Shown here: in pieces, positions 39,601 through 48,777 of the stretch
How the letters are laid out: each line of letters begins with the position of its first letter
How positions within the stretch are numbered: the stretch's first letter is position 1
DNA from: Manihot esculenta
Taxonomy: Eukaryota; Streptophyta; Magnoliopsida; Malpighiales; Euphorbiaceae
DNA length: 64,000 nt
Reading direction: 5' to 3'
NCBI RefSeq assembly: GCF_001659605.2
Contig: NC_035164.2
Coordinates: 6,098,543 to 6,162,542 of the forward strand
Translations under genes and position numbers: made by a program
The notes under the pieces: generated by a model
Told to the model about the DNA's origin: nothing
What the model saw: only the letters and a program-made list of their open reading frames with translations
Databases searched by the model: none

Positions 39601-39859
39601 GCTTGAAGTCCTAAAATTCTGGGAGCTGGAGCTACTGGAGGAATGGAATGTGGAGGAAGGAGCAATGCCTAATCTTAGAGACTTGGAGATCAGACGCTGT
39701 ACGAATTTGAAGATGCTTCCTTGTGGATTGCAGTCGATGAAGCTACTCCGAGAACTAAAGTTAACAAAAATGCCAATGTTGTCAGCAAGTCTTAAGGATA
39801 AACAAGGTGAGGATTGGAGTAAAATTGCCCATGTCCGCCATGTCCTCATAGAAGATTGA
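36638..39859 (+). CDS. NB-ARC LRR disease-resistance-like protein (NLR gene B)
   Basis: Single exon, 1073 aa, same architecture as gene A and clearly paralogous over its whole length. Two Rx_N-like blocks (about 1-90 and 172-240) precede NB-ARC. The P-loop is GVRGIGKAS at 340-348: the residue after the catalytic Lys is Ala (codon GCA) where gene A has Thr (ACA). Kinase-2 is LIVIDD (420-425), RNBS-B NGTRILFTV, the GLPL position reads GLPT (513-516), and the MHD position reads LPE (639-641). LRRs from about 739 include LWVLDLENVYKPKLPKA, identical to gene A. The start is the first ATG after the presumed leader acceptor and matches the conserved REI start of gene A. The frame is intact, so a regulatory or helper role with altered nucleotide binding is possible. 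Confidence 0.92.
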   Translation: MGREIVLAVLGKISNLLIQELDSFLGVEDQILCIETHLRTYADDSEYAMNQEILTGIIQDLEVVIDELIISSAQKRKRDYFIRHGFASVDLPVYFFHFLALVDLLQHYRLRMKLEQLIKIFKIYTDVLEYGGWHCEGSFQSCGLWHESVGPYELGVAPVVSLFDALSTQKEFSPAVQIQARYLRDKFKSLQDFLKNSKSKELSKVGMAWMEELGDVCRLAENVIGLFISQQQQMKNRKGTFTKLVWSSKNFISKRKIAQKLKLIEDKIRDIYGRRYEAIPSPVPNSVPPSEIFRRLNRKRRELPCAVDQLDRVSFNDDVDAVTTQLLKEDPRCLTISIVGVRGIGKASLAKLIYDSQTITDHFPHRVWISRSGASKQDIMKQILQIKGSDLNHDSKDTEESYICRVRQMVNAFFMDKKYLIVIDDSSSSKVKNACEFMRGMGSAFNEISNGTRILFTVCHLWQAPPVTETNFTYRLHLRTHDESWALFAHTLKVSIPPEIQHLKGRIMKSCGGLPTIIVKLAELLSQRDATLEEWTRVLDQLTRDEEPWSEVLEEISNYLPLYLRRCLFYFGLFPAGSKIPARRLIALWVAEGLGYQQDDAKSKSPEHVAKTCLRELINYNMVQPTEKKLNGKFKTCCLPEALQVQWFKKAKEAKFLQGHSDISDTDIGVIRRLADHLQHNDVVFDDIHCHNSASSYSRYRDVVSFLSFDTREGNKPGEEIGNFLDKCISSNCFRFLWVLDLENVYKPKLPKAIDHLTWLKYLGLRSTYLEMLPAFINKLLSLQTLDLKRTCINTLPSSLWKMRKLRHLFLDESFGSAFVASQEDSSLVDLQTLRGAYINEDSPVRNGLETSLNITKLGLKCKISVPSQTAAMSSQLLDVANWVLKLKHLQSLRLKSFDESDLPWELHLHSLLGHLDLSNVYLVGKLMNHQLVSELPGSLIELTLSASGLVEDPMQKLDKLPNLRILRLFSRSFIGKKMLCNIGGFPKLEVLKFWELELLEEWNVEEGAMPNLRDLEIRRCTNLKMLPCGLQSMKLLRELKLTKMPMLSASLKDKQGEDWSKIAHVRHVLIED

Positions 39860-41004
39860 TCAAGCTGAGCCTGAGCAAAACTTCAACTATAAAGGGTACG
39901 TACTCCTGTTTCTATAGCCTCAGATTGCATAGATCAACTTGAGTTTCAAGCTTACAGTTTCCTTGCATACGTAAACTTGTTTGAATCCTATAATTTGATT
40001 ACTAAGAATATACATGTTTCTATTTGTTTTGTCTTTGAAGAGGAAAGGAAGTAGTTCAACATGGCAAGCAGGCAGCTGGAGATCTTTCTGTTAGACTTCT
40101 ACCATTTCTTCTGTTGTATTATTTTCTGTTATTGTTCCTAATCTTGTTGTTATTTTCAAAAGGACTGAATTGGATCCCAACAAGGAATATTTTCAAGATT
40201 TGAAACTTTGAGCATTTGTGAATGCTAAGAGATTTCTGTAAAAGATTGTAGTTGGTCCAGAATGTGAAGCTACTCATAGTTAGTGTGTGCATGTCTTGTT
40301 AACTTGTGTTCAATCTCTTTAGTAACCTCAAGCATACCTCGGTTGAATAGATCATGTGGGTTGATAATTTATATGAGGAATAATAACAGGAGGTCAGAAA
40401 TCATTTCATTAATTTTTAATCGTTAAATATCATAAAAAATAATCTAAAATATTCTTGATGCGAAGAAATTAATTAGTAAAATTTTTAAAAATATAAAAAA
40501 TTAATTAATAAATATTTTAAAATTATAAAAATTAAATAATAAAATATTTAATGACTAAAATCATCGGTGAAATTAATTAATAATTTTTTTAAAATATTAA
40601 AAATATTTTAATATATTTTTTAAAATTAAAAAATAATAATAATTTTTTCAGATAATTAAATTAATGTAGAATAACAAGCTAATAATGATAAATACATAGG
40701 TAAATGTGAACCACAGATAATAGTTTAGATATACAATTTTTAAGGGAAATTAGTGATTCACTGCTTCCATGCATGGCGTGAAATGCAGTGGGTAGTGGCT
40801 TTCTTTTTTCAATTATTACTCTGTTTTTTTATTAATACTCATTTTATAAGTTTTTTGTAAATATTTTTTTTCCTTTGCTTTTTCAATAAATGGAGTATTA
40901 ATTAGGTTGATTTTCTTATGTAAAAATTTTAAACAACTAATAATAAAAAATAAAGGGAGTATCAATATTTTGGTAATATTTAATTATTTAATTTAATTTT
41001 TTAT
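39860..41004. other. 3' flank of NLR gene B
   Basis: Probable 3' UTR to about 40200, then AT-rich sequence. No further gene seen. Confidence 0.45.
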
Positions 41005-41395
41005 TAGCATAATAAAAAAATCTATCAATTCAAATTAATTTAAAAATTAATTTAATTTTTTATTTATTTCGATTCGATTCGATTTTTAATTTTAAAAATT
41101 TTAATTATTTCAGTTTAGTTCGATTTTAATCAGAAAAAATAAAAAAAACTAAATCGAACTGATTAGTGATAATAATATATTATTTTCAATAATATAGAGA
41201 GATTATATCATATTAAAATTAAAATATTTCGATTAAATTTTAAAATACTAAAAATGAAGTCTAAAAAATAAAAAATTTATTAAAAAATTAAACTGATCAA
41301 ATTCTATTTAATTTTTTGATTAAAATTAATTCGATTTAATTTTTATAAATATCAAAATTTTAATTTTTGATTTGATGGTTTACCGACTAAATATT
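41005..41395. mobile_element. Decayed MITE, same family as 2564-3018
   Basis: The interior aligns with the 2564-3018 element, for example GATTAGTGATAATAATATAT and TTTTCAATAATATAGAGA. The terminal inverted repeats are eroded, so the ends are approximate. Confidence 0.6.
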
Positions 41396-42496
41396 TAGTC
41401 CTAATTATATTAATTTATTTTTTAATTCAATTTAAAACGTAATTAAACCTGTTAAATAATACTTAACTTTCTTCAAAAAAAAAAAAAGATAATACTTAAC
41501 TTATAATTTGCAATAACTCAAACTAATCATTAGAAATACACCAATCGCATTTACTACTTTAGCATTGAACTCAATATTTGACTTTTTATTTTATAAAATT
41601 AAATTATTTAATAAAAAAAATATTAACCAACTAACTTTAAATATTTATATTGTTTAATGTTTATACTTTAAATTATAAATAAATTAAATGTATTGATGCA
41701 TATTTTTCTCCTTACTTTCTCAAACAGGTTTCATTACACGTAGTCTTTAAAAATAATCCACAAAATAAAAAAAGGTAAGACGTCTACGGGATACTCCGAC
41801 ATTCAAATCACATTTTAAAATTTAAAATCAAAATTTCAAAAAAAAAAAAAAAAGTGAGAGAGGAGGAGGCCATTTATCAAGTTCTTTTTCCCATTTTTTA
41901 ATTAAAATAATTTTAGAAGTCTTATATGTTATTTTATAATTAAAAGAATGAGTAAATAAAAAAATAAAATAAAATTATAATTATAACCTTTTAGCAAAAG
42001 AAAAAAAAAAACTGAAAAGTAAATAAACAGTGAAGAAACCTATAATAATAATATCAATAATAAGGTTTGTTGGGATTTTTTTTTTGAAGTTAACGAATTG
42101 TGATATTTATATTAAATTTTAAAATTTTTAAAAATAAAATTATTTTTTTTATTTATCTTAATTTTAACCTTCAGTTTCAATTAAATATGTTTTTAATTTA
42201 CATATCATGTCATACGAATTATTCTTTAAATAATTATTATATTTAAAATTTTAAATTTTAGATAATAAAATCAAAATTTTTCGTATAATAAAAAAAATTA
42301 AATTGAATCTAAAAATTAATGAAAAATTACAATATAATTTCAAAAATTTTATATTAATAAATATATAATCTTTTATTTAAATTTTATAATTGAAAGTAAA
42401 TTTATTTTATATTATCATATACAATATTAAATATATTATATTAAATAAATTTTTATTACAAGTTAATGTCATTATATAAAACATTCACCATTAAAT
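41396..42496. other. AT-rich intergenic sequence
   Basis: Homopolymer-rich. No gene or clear element. Confidence 0.5.
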
Positions 42497-42572
42497 ATAT
42501 TTGATTAAATAATTTTTATTTTATTTCTAAATATAATATATTATAAAATTTTACTTTTTTTCTTAACATATT
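42497..42572. repeat. Segmental duplication, copy 2, left part
   Basis: Matches about 24536-24612. It is cut off by the insertion of the nested retrotransposon. The duplicate resumes at 59188/59193. Confidence 0.8.
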
Positions 42573-43254
42573 TGATGATCGCTGAATTTCTTCACCCCGG
42601 TCTAAAGGCTAGGCCCATGAAAACAGTCCATGATTCGAAGGCTTCAATATTCCCCTCGAGAGCTAGGTCCAGCCCGCTCAGTCACAGGGCCGGACTCCGC
42701 CTAGACTCCTCAATCAAGCCGGCCCAAACCTCTCGGCCTAGTAATCAGGCCCTCACCAGGCTCAACTTCAGCCCTATCATTCAACCCAGCCCGGAAAGGG
42801 GAAAATGACTAAGATGCCCCGCTGGTAGGTCCTTCCGCATGCGTATCAGAGGAGAATTAATGGCCGTTACGCATGGAGCAGGCGCCTGACACATCCGTAT
42901 ATATGGAGCTAGGCGACAGAAGACAGCTTGCATTGTGGCAGAGAGATAGATATATATATCACGGTAGAGGCCATGCAGAAGGGGCTCTCTCTTCTTCTTC
43001 CTTCTCCTTCCTGGACACCATTTTTATTCTTTCTGCAACCCTTACCTAAATATACTACTCTGAGCCATAAAATCTGACTTGAGCGTCGGAGGGCCTCCAC
43101 CGGGGCACTCCCGGTAGGCCTCTGACTATTCTTTCTTATTTTACAGGTCCTTTCACCAGGTAGAGCATGGAGAGACCCATCAAAGAGCCCAGCAAGAAGG
43201 GACCCAGAAGAAAGCCAGATCTATCATAGACCAGGAAGAGGAACAGATTTATCA
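42573..43254 (+). repeat. Left (5') LTR of the outer element
   Basis: 682 bp, TG...CA termini. A TATATAT box at 42898-42904 is a plausible promoter TATA, with the U5 part ending 2 bp before the primer-binding site. Confidence 0.93.
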
Positions 43255-43256
43255 AA

Positions 43257-43274
43257 TGGCGCCGTCTGTGGGAA
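43257..43274 (+). other. Primer-binding site of the outer element
   Basis: TGGCGCCGTCTGTGGGAA, a form common in plant Ty3/gypsy elements. It starts 2 bp after the LTR end. Confidence 0.85.
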
Positions 43275-44902
43275 CGAAGGGGACCTTTTCGTCACCGGAG
43301 TTCCTAAATCCACCCATTGAGATCCACATGGAGGTATGAAAGCTTATGCGAAAAAGAAAGCTGGAGATTTAAGAACATCTTGACAGTAACCCAGCTGGTT
43401 TGAAAGACCCAGCTGGTTTAAGAACATCTTGACAGTCTTTTAATCTTCATTTTTCTACCATCGTTGTTTATTTTAACATTTATTGAATTTTATTACTACT
43501 AACTTTTTCTTTGAGATCTGACGAGGTGAAACTTCAGATCGAGAAATGCTTGTCTCTGAGTGTAGATTTTAATCTTTTCTGTAAAAGGAAAAAGAATGAG
43601 AAGTATATATATATTTATTGGAGTTGTGAGGTCGGCTGTAAAATTCCAGGTTAGCAAGTTAAAGAGAAAATTAATAAATGAAAAATAAACGAGGTCGGAC
43701 TAACATTTTAGGTCGGATAGGATATGAGGTCAGAGGATACACGATTCATAGCCATCCAACTCTGTTGCAGAGCAACGCCCCTCAAGTATCAGAGCAACCT
43801 GGAGATAATAGGAAATAATCAAATATCCAGGCAAGGTGGATAAGCTCGGACGTGGTATGCCGTCCGGCTCAAAGACAAGGTGAGATGAGATACCCAGGTC
43901 GGCATGGTCGGCATTAGTCCGTCTGATTGTCGAGAGAACGACTGATCAAGCACCGCTAGTAAGACCGTCAATGGTTTCGCTAGTCGGAGTAGCAGAACAG
44001 GAAGGAACTCGGCAAATCCGACGACCACAGCGTTAGATTACTTGTTGAGGTCGGATCCGTGCTCAAGCTTAGGTCTGTGATTGAGGTCGGAGCCATGTTT
44101 AGCAAGACAGCAAGGAGCTCGGAAAATCCGACAACGACAGTGATAGATTGCTCGTTGAGGTCGAACACGTGCTTGAGCTTAGATGTGATCGAGGACGGAG
44201 CCATGTTTGAGATCGGCCTCGCATTTCGGGTCGGATAAAAATGATTGTCGCGTCCAGTTGCCACTCTCTGTTTCTGGTTCGCGTAATGCCGGAGGTCGGA
44301 AGATTGGAATAGCAAAAGTGGAAGGAGCTCGAACTGCTAAAGACACGCCGACCTGAGGAGGAAGTTGTTGTTCTGGTCGAACTGCAACAAGTGAGGTCGG
44401 CGCGATGCTGAAATGGGCCAGACAGGCAGACGTGATGGTGCCGAAGACGCGCCGACCCGAAGAGGAGGTCGCTGGTCTGATCGAGATCCAACAAGTGAGG
44501 TCGGCGCGGAAATGAATGATGTTCGCGCTGTCGATCTCATCGCCATCGACAGCGAAACCATTGGGCGCTTAATCAGATGATGGAGGCCTGGGGCGGTATA
44601 GTGGTGGTTTCTTCTTTGCCGGTGGCCTGTGTATTGCGTCCTCTGTATCAACTACAGGAGGGCGTCCAGGCTTGTGTGGTGGCGACACTCCCCTGCACTT
44701 TTATGGCTTGTCTTTATCAGGGAATGCTTTCTCTTGATGATCACCAACTCCTATTGATCCATCAACCGAACTGGGTGGCCACTTATTTGGGGATCCATGG
44801 TGTTTGTCTGTTGGGTCAACTGAGGCGTGTCCCTCTGCAGGAGGAGGCTTGTTAATTGGTGGCCTGCGAGTTGGTGGCGGGTTAATTGGTGGCTGGCATT
44901 AG
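43275..44902. other. Non-coding interior of the outer LTR element
   Basis: Rich in GAGGTCGG words. The minus-strand open frames here have no recognisable domain and look like chance products of base composition. A GT-rich segment at 44577-44860 could be part of a captured gene, but I cannot identify it. Confidence 0.5.
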
Positions 44903-45363
44903 CTGGTTCTTACAAATGGCATAGAAGTAAAGCTACAGAGGAATGCCCTTAGTGGGATAGAAGATCCCACCGACAGTGAGGATGATGATGATTTGGAATT
45001 TGATAACGTACAGTGGAATGGATCAGACATGGCATCCGATGACACCCAAAAGTCCCATAGATCAAGGCATAGGACGCACAAATCAACGGGTCATCTCACA
45101 AGACTATGAGCAGGTCCCTCTCTTGTGACTCGCAGTCTAAGGGCTCTGTTCCCACACCTCGTGGGACTGCGAAAGTTGACCTCAGCAAATTAGAGATGGC
45201 TGCCTTGTGGAGATATTGGAGGCACTTCAATCTTGTGGATGTTGTCCCCAACCCATCTAAAGAGCAACTAGTAGATGTTGTTCAGAGGCATTTTATGTCC
45301 CAGCAAATGGACGAGCTGCAGGTGATTGTGGGATTTGTTCAGTCTCTGCAAGCGAAGACATGA
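44903..45363 (+). pseudogene. Captured host gene fragment: SAP30-like Sin3-binding domain
   Basis: From the ATG at 45106 an 85-codon frame contains DLSKLEMAALWRYWRHFNLV and KEQLVDVVQRHFMSQQMDEL, residues 25-79. This is the Sin3-binding domain of SAP30, a subunit of the Sin3-histone deacetylase corepressor. Upstream, 44903-45080 is open in another frame with an acidic stretch (DSEDDDDLEFD) and a basic one (KSHRSRHRTHKS). The frame consistent with the domain also reads through SSHKTMSRSLSCDSQSKGS, so a single frameshift near 45080-45100 separates two parts of one captured coding sequence. The C-terminus after GFVQ departs from the family and stops at once. No intron interrupts about 450 bp, suggesting capture of spliced RNA or of one exon. 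The absence of LTR-element proteins around it supports transduplication. Confidence 0.85.
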
Positions 45364-46226
45364 TTATCAGTCACAACGTTTGAGGTGTACTGAATCTCAA
45401 ATACTAACAGATGCTAGTACCTAAATCTCAAATACATGATTAACAGAGAACGATCTTCTACAGCCATGAACAATTCTGAAGAACGGATCAGCCATCAATC
45501 ACGCTCTGATCCCACGGTCATGGTTCGTCCACCAGACATGAGTTCCTGTCCCTTTTGTGCTAAAGAACATGGGTGAGCAGACAGTTTTTGGTATTTGCTG
45601 AATTACTGGAGACTAGTTCGAAAACGACCCATAGCAATTTCAGTCCAGCTTTGGGAACTAGTGAAAGGTCTTCGACTGAATGGAAATTTCAGCCAACTTA
45701 TTACTACCAGGTGAGGAACTTAGTACAACCCTCCTGGAATTTTGATTCTTTAATCCTTCTAATTATTATTATTTTAAATGCAAATATCTTAGAATATCAT
45801 TTCTAATTATAAAGTTTGAATCTTAGAATAAAGTTTCCATGAGTACACAAGTATATGCCCAACAACATACTAGCTTAGCAGGAAAGTTTTCGTTGCTAGT
45901 TAAGAGTAGCATGAATTTTCTAGTGAAAGGGATTATGTATTTAAACATATTACTTTTACAAAGTAAAATTTTGAGAAATTTACACATGCCAAATATTGTT
46001 TATTGCATCTCTAAAACTGCATGGGTTAACGTTGTAAGAGTTAATACTTGCATTTGTTCATCTGAAGCATGAAACTAAGTGACATGTGCGACATATTATT
46101 AATTGACGGATATTATTGAATTAACAATGAACTTCCTCGTTACATACACTCTGTGCAAGCTTTTATTTTGCAGAATGAGCTTGAATCTTGCGTAAGACCT
46201 CAATTAGGCACAAAACCAATTGAGAT
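45364..46226. other. Outer element interior, possible second captured segment
   Basis: 45458-45562 reads MNNSEERISHQSRSDPTVMV and continues through SSCPFCAKEHG in one frame. 45600-45712 contains a frame ending WKFQPTYYYQ just before a donor-like CAGGTGAGG. 45720-46130 is AT-rich, like an intron. The origin is not recognised. Confidence 0.35.
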
Positions 46227-46385
46227 GACGAAGCGACAGTAAGGCCAATGAGCCTGAATCCCATGCAAGGCTAAAGAGCCTGGAAGCGACAGTAAGGCCA
46301 ATGAGCCTGAATCCCATGCAAGGCTAAAGAGCCTGGAAGCGACAGTAAGGCCAATGAGCCTGAATCTTGTGCAAAACCTCAAGGA
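46227..46385 (+). repeat. Tandem repeat, 53-bp unit, about three copies
   Basis: The unit starts GCGACAGTAAGGCCAATGAG and ends AAAGAGCCTGGAA. The third copy diverges after CCTGAATC. Confidence 0.9.
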
Positions 46386-47050
46386 GGTACAAAAAACAGC
46401 CGGTAGGGCCCCGAGGTCACCCTGGAGCAAAGAAGACAGGGATCCCCTAGAACTCCCGGGAAAACAAAACAAAAAACAACCAGCGGGGCCCCGAGGTCAC
46501 CCCGGAGCAAAGAAGACCGGGATCCCCTAGAACTCCCGGGAAAACAAAGCAAAAATAGCCGGCGGGGCCCCGAGGTCACCCCGGAACAAAAATGGCCAGG
46601 ATCCCGTAAGATCTCCTGGGACAAAAACAGCCGGCGGGGCCCCAAGGTCACCCCGGAACAAAAATAGCCAGGATCCCGTAAGATCTCCTGGGGCAAAAAC
46701 AGCCGGTAGGGCCCCGAGGTCACCCCGGAACAAAAACAGCCAGGATCCCGTAAGATCTCCTGGGGCAAAAACAACCGGCGGGGCCCCGAGGTCACCCCGG
46801 AACAAAAACAGCCAGGATCCCGTAAGATCTCCTGGAGCAAAAACAGCCGGCGAGGCCCCGAGGTCATCCCGGAAAAAAGCAAAGAAGACCGGGATCCCCT
46901 AGAACTCCCGGGAAAACAAAACAAAAAACAGCCGGCAGGGCCCCGAGGTCACCCCGGAAAAAAGCAAAGAAGACCGGGATCCCCTAGAACTCCCGGGAAA
47001 ACAAAGAAGACTGGGATCCCCTAGAACTCCCAGAAAAAACAAAACAAAAA
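46386..47050 (+). repeat. Tandem repeat, 72- to 84-bp unit, about eight copies
   Basis: Each unit contains ACAGCCGGCGGGGCCCCGAG, then GTCACCCCGG and GGATCCC. Two unit types alternate in blocks: one with GTAAGATCTCCTGG, the other with CTAGAACTCCCGGG. The units carry GGGGCCCC and CCCGGG palindromes. The long open frame on the other strand is a by-product of unit lengths divisible by three. Confidence 0.92.
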
Positions 47051-48456
47051 CGATTAATGAAGGTCTTAATAACCTCCCGGAGCAAAAATTCCCAATATCA
47101 TGTGCTGGGACAACTCATAAAATACAGTTCCGATCTCATGAGAAAGATGAATCCTAAGCTACCAATAAAGAATCAGACTCCGACCTCCCAAAAAAGCACG
47201 GAGCATAATAGCCAAGAACGCCACAGCATCACGCCGACCTCAAAAAATGAGCTCGGAATGGCGAAAAAGTTCGGCCAAGGACCATCATATGAGGCACCGA
47301 CCTCGAGAAAGCCTAAGCAAAGAACCAAGGACCAAGTCCCCAGCTCGGATAAAATTGCAACATGAAACACTCAGACAGAAGGAAGCTGAGTGTAGAGGGA
47401 ACAACAGAGAACAGAGCTCGAACCAGTTTGCCACAAACATACATTTAGCAAAAATAACCCAAGAAGGGGAAAAACGACAAAGGCTGAACTCCCCCTCCCA
47501 GTGGAGCACACTGACTAAGTTGCACCGACTGACAAAGGATCACCCCGAGAGGGACCAGACATCCGAGCTCACAAATAAAATAGCGGAGTGAAATCGCCTA
47601 AACAGAAGCCAACCCGAGGAAAATCTAATGGCACGAAGCAGATAAAACCTCAGCTCCAGTCCCTGTCAAAACAGAGCTCACGGGTACGATTAGTCTAATT
47701 CGGGAAGAGTAAGCCAAGAGCTCAGCCAGCTAAACAAACTTTAGTTATGATCAGCGAATACTTCATTCATGATAAGGAAACAACAGCTCGAGAAACCTCA
47801 CTGAAGCAGAATACCTCACTGAGGAAGAAGGCCGGCGAAGATCTCAAAGATCTCCCGGAGCAAAAACGGCCGGGATCCCCAAGATCGTCCGGTGCCACAA
47901 GCAAAAACAACTCATAAGAACATAGTTCCGATCTCACATAAAAGATTAGGGCACGGGACCATAAATGAAAAGCTAAACTCCGACCTCCCAGAGGACCTCG
48001 AGTCATCAGGTAAAGAGACTTTGATCTCATACAACAGCCAAAAGTACCAAAGCACCATGCCGATCTCAAGAAAACGAGCGCAGTACTGGTAAACCCAATA
48101 GGCAGACCGAATTAAGGCAAGGCGATTCCTAAGCAAACTGCATACCAAAATACAAAGCCAAAACAGAGAATCAGGGGCAATTATAAGAGGCACCGACCTC
48201 GAGAATTGACCACTCACACCAAACCAACTCAGTTGACCTAGAGAAAGGTCCAGGCAACAAAGAGCCTGCAAAACGCTCAAGAGAAGACAGCCCATAAATA
48301 CTCAGGGGCAAAAACCATACACGAGAGTCCAATGCTCAGACAAAAATAATAAAAAGGCAAGAAAGGGATACTTTCGACAAGAGCAGTTCTCAGACCACAC
48401 GGTCATGAATAGAGTTTAAAGATTTATCCTCTCACCAGTCATGGAATAACTGCTGA
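47051..48456. other. Non-coding interior of the outer element, 3' part
   Basis: CCGACCTC/GAGCTCGG word-rich, with partial relatives of the tandem unit at 47820-47900. No coding domain. Confidence 0.5.
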
Positions 48457-48473
48457 GGAGATAAAGGGGCAAT
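48457..48473 (+). other. Polypurine-tract region of the outer element
   Basis: GGAGATAAAGGGGCAAT directly before the right LTR. The AT-rich last bases make it a slightly unusual tract. Confidence 0.6.
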
Positions 48474-48777
48474 TGATGATCGCTGGATTTCTTCACCCTG
48501 GTCTAAAGGCTAGGCCCATGAAAACAGTCCATGATTCGAAGGCTTCAATATTCCCCTCGAGAGGCAGGTCCAGCCCGCTCAGTCACAGGGCCGGACTCCG
48601 CCTAGACTCCTCAATCAAGCCGGCCCAAACCTCTCAGCCCAGTAATCAGGCCCTCACCAGGCTCAACTTCAGCCCTATCATTCAACCCAGCCCGGAAAGG
48701 GGAAAATGACCAAGATGCCCCGCTGGTAGGTCCTTCCGCATGCGTATCAGAGGAGAATTAATGGCCGTTACGCATGG
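48474..48777 (+). repeat. Right (3') LTR of the outer element, first part
   Basis: Matches the first 304 bp of the LTR at 42573. Interrupted at CATGG by the Tekay element and continued at 58812. Confidence 0.95.

Noticed and set aside
44337..44651. Minus-strand Ser/Arg-rich frames in the outer element
   Set aside because: They are translations of GAGGTCGG-type words without any recognisable domain.
46379..46924. 181-codon minus-strand frame with a repeated FRGDLGAPPVVF motif
   Set aside because: The repeat units have lengths mostly divisible by three, so an open frame arises from the tandem repeat itself. No start context or domain.
46386..47050. CRISPR-like array of repeats
   Set aside because: The units are contiguous with no unique spacers, and the DNA is plant retrotransposon sequence.
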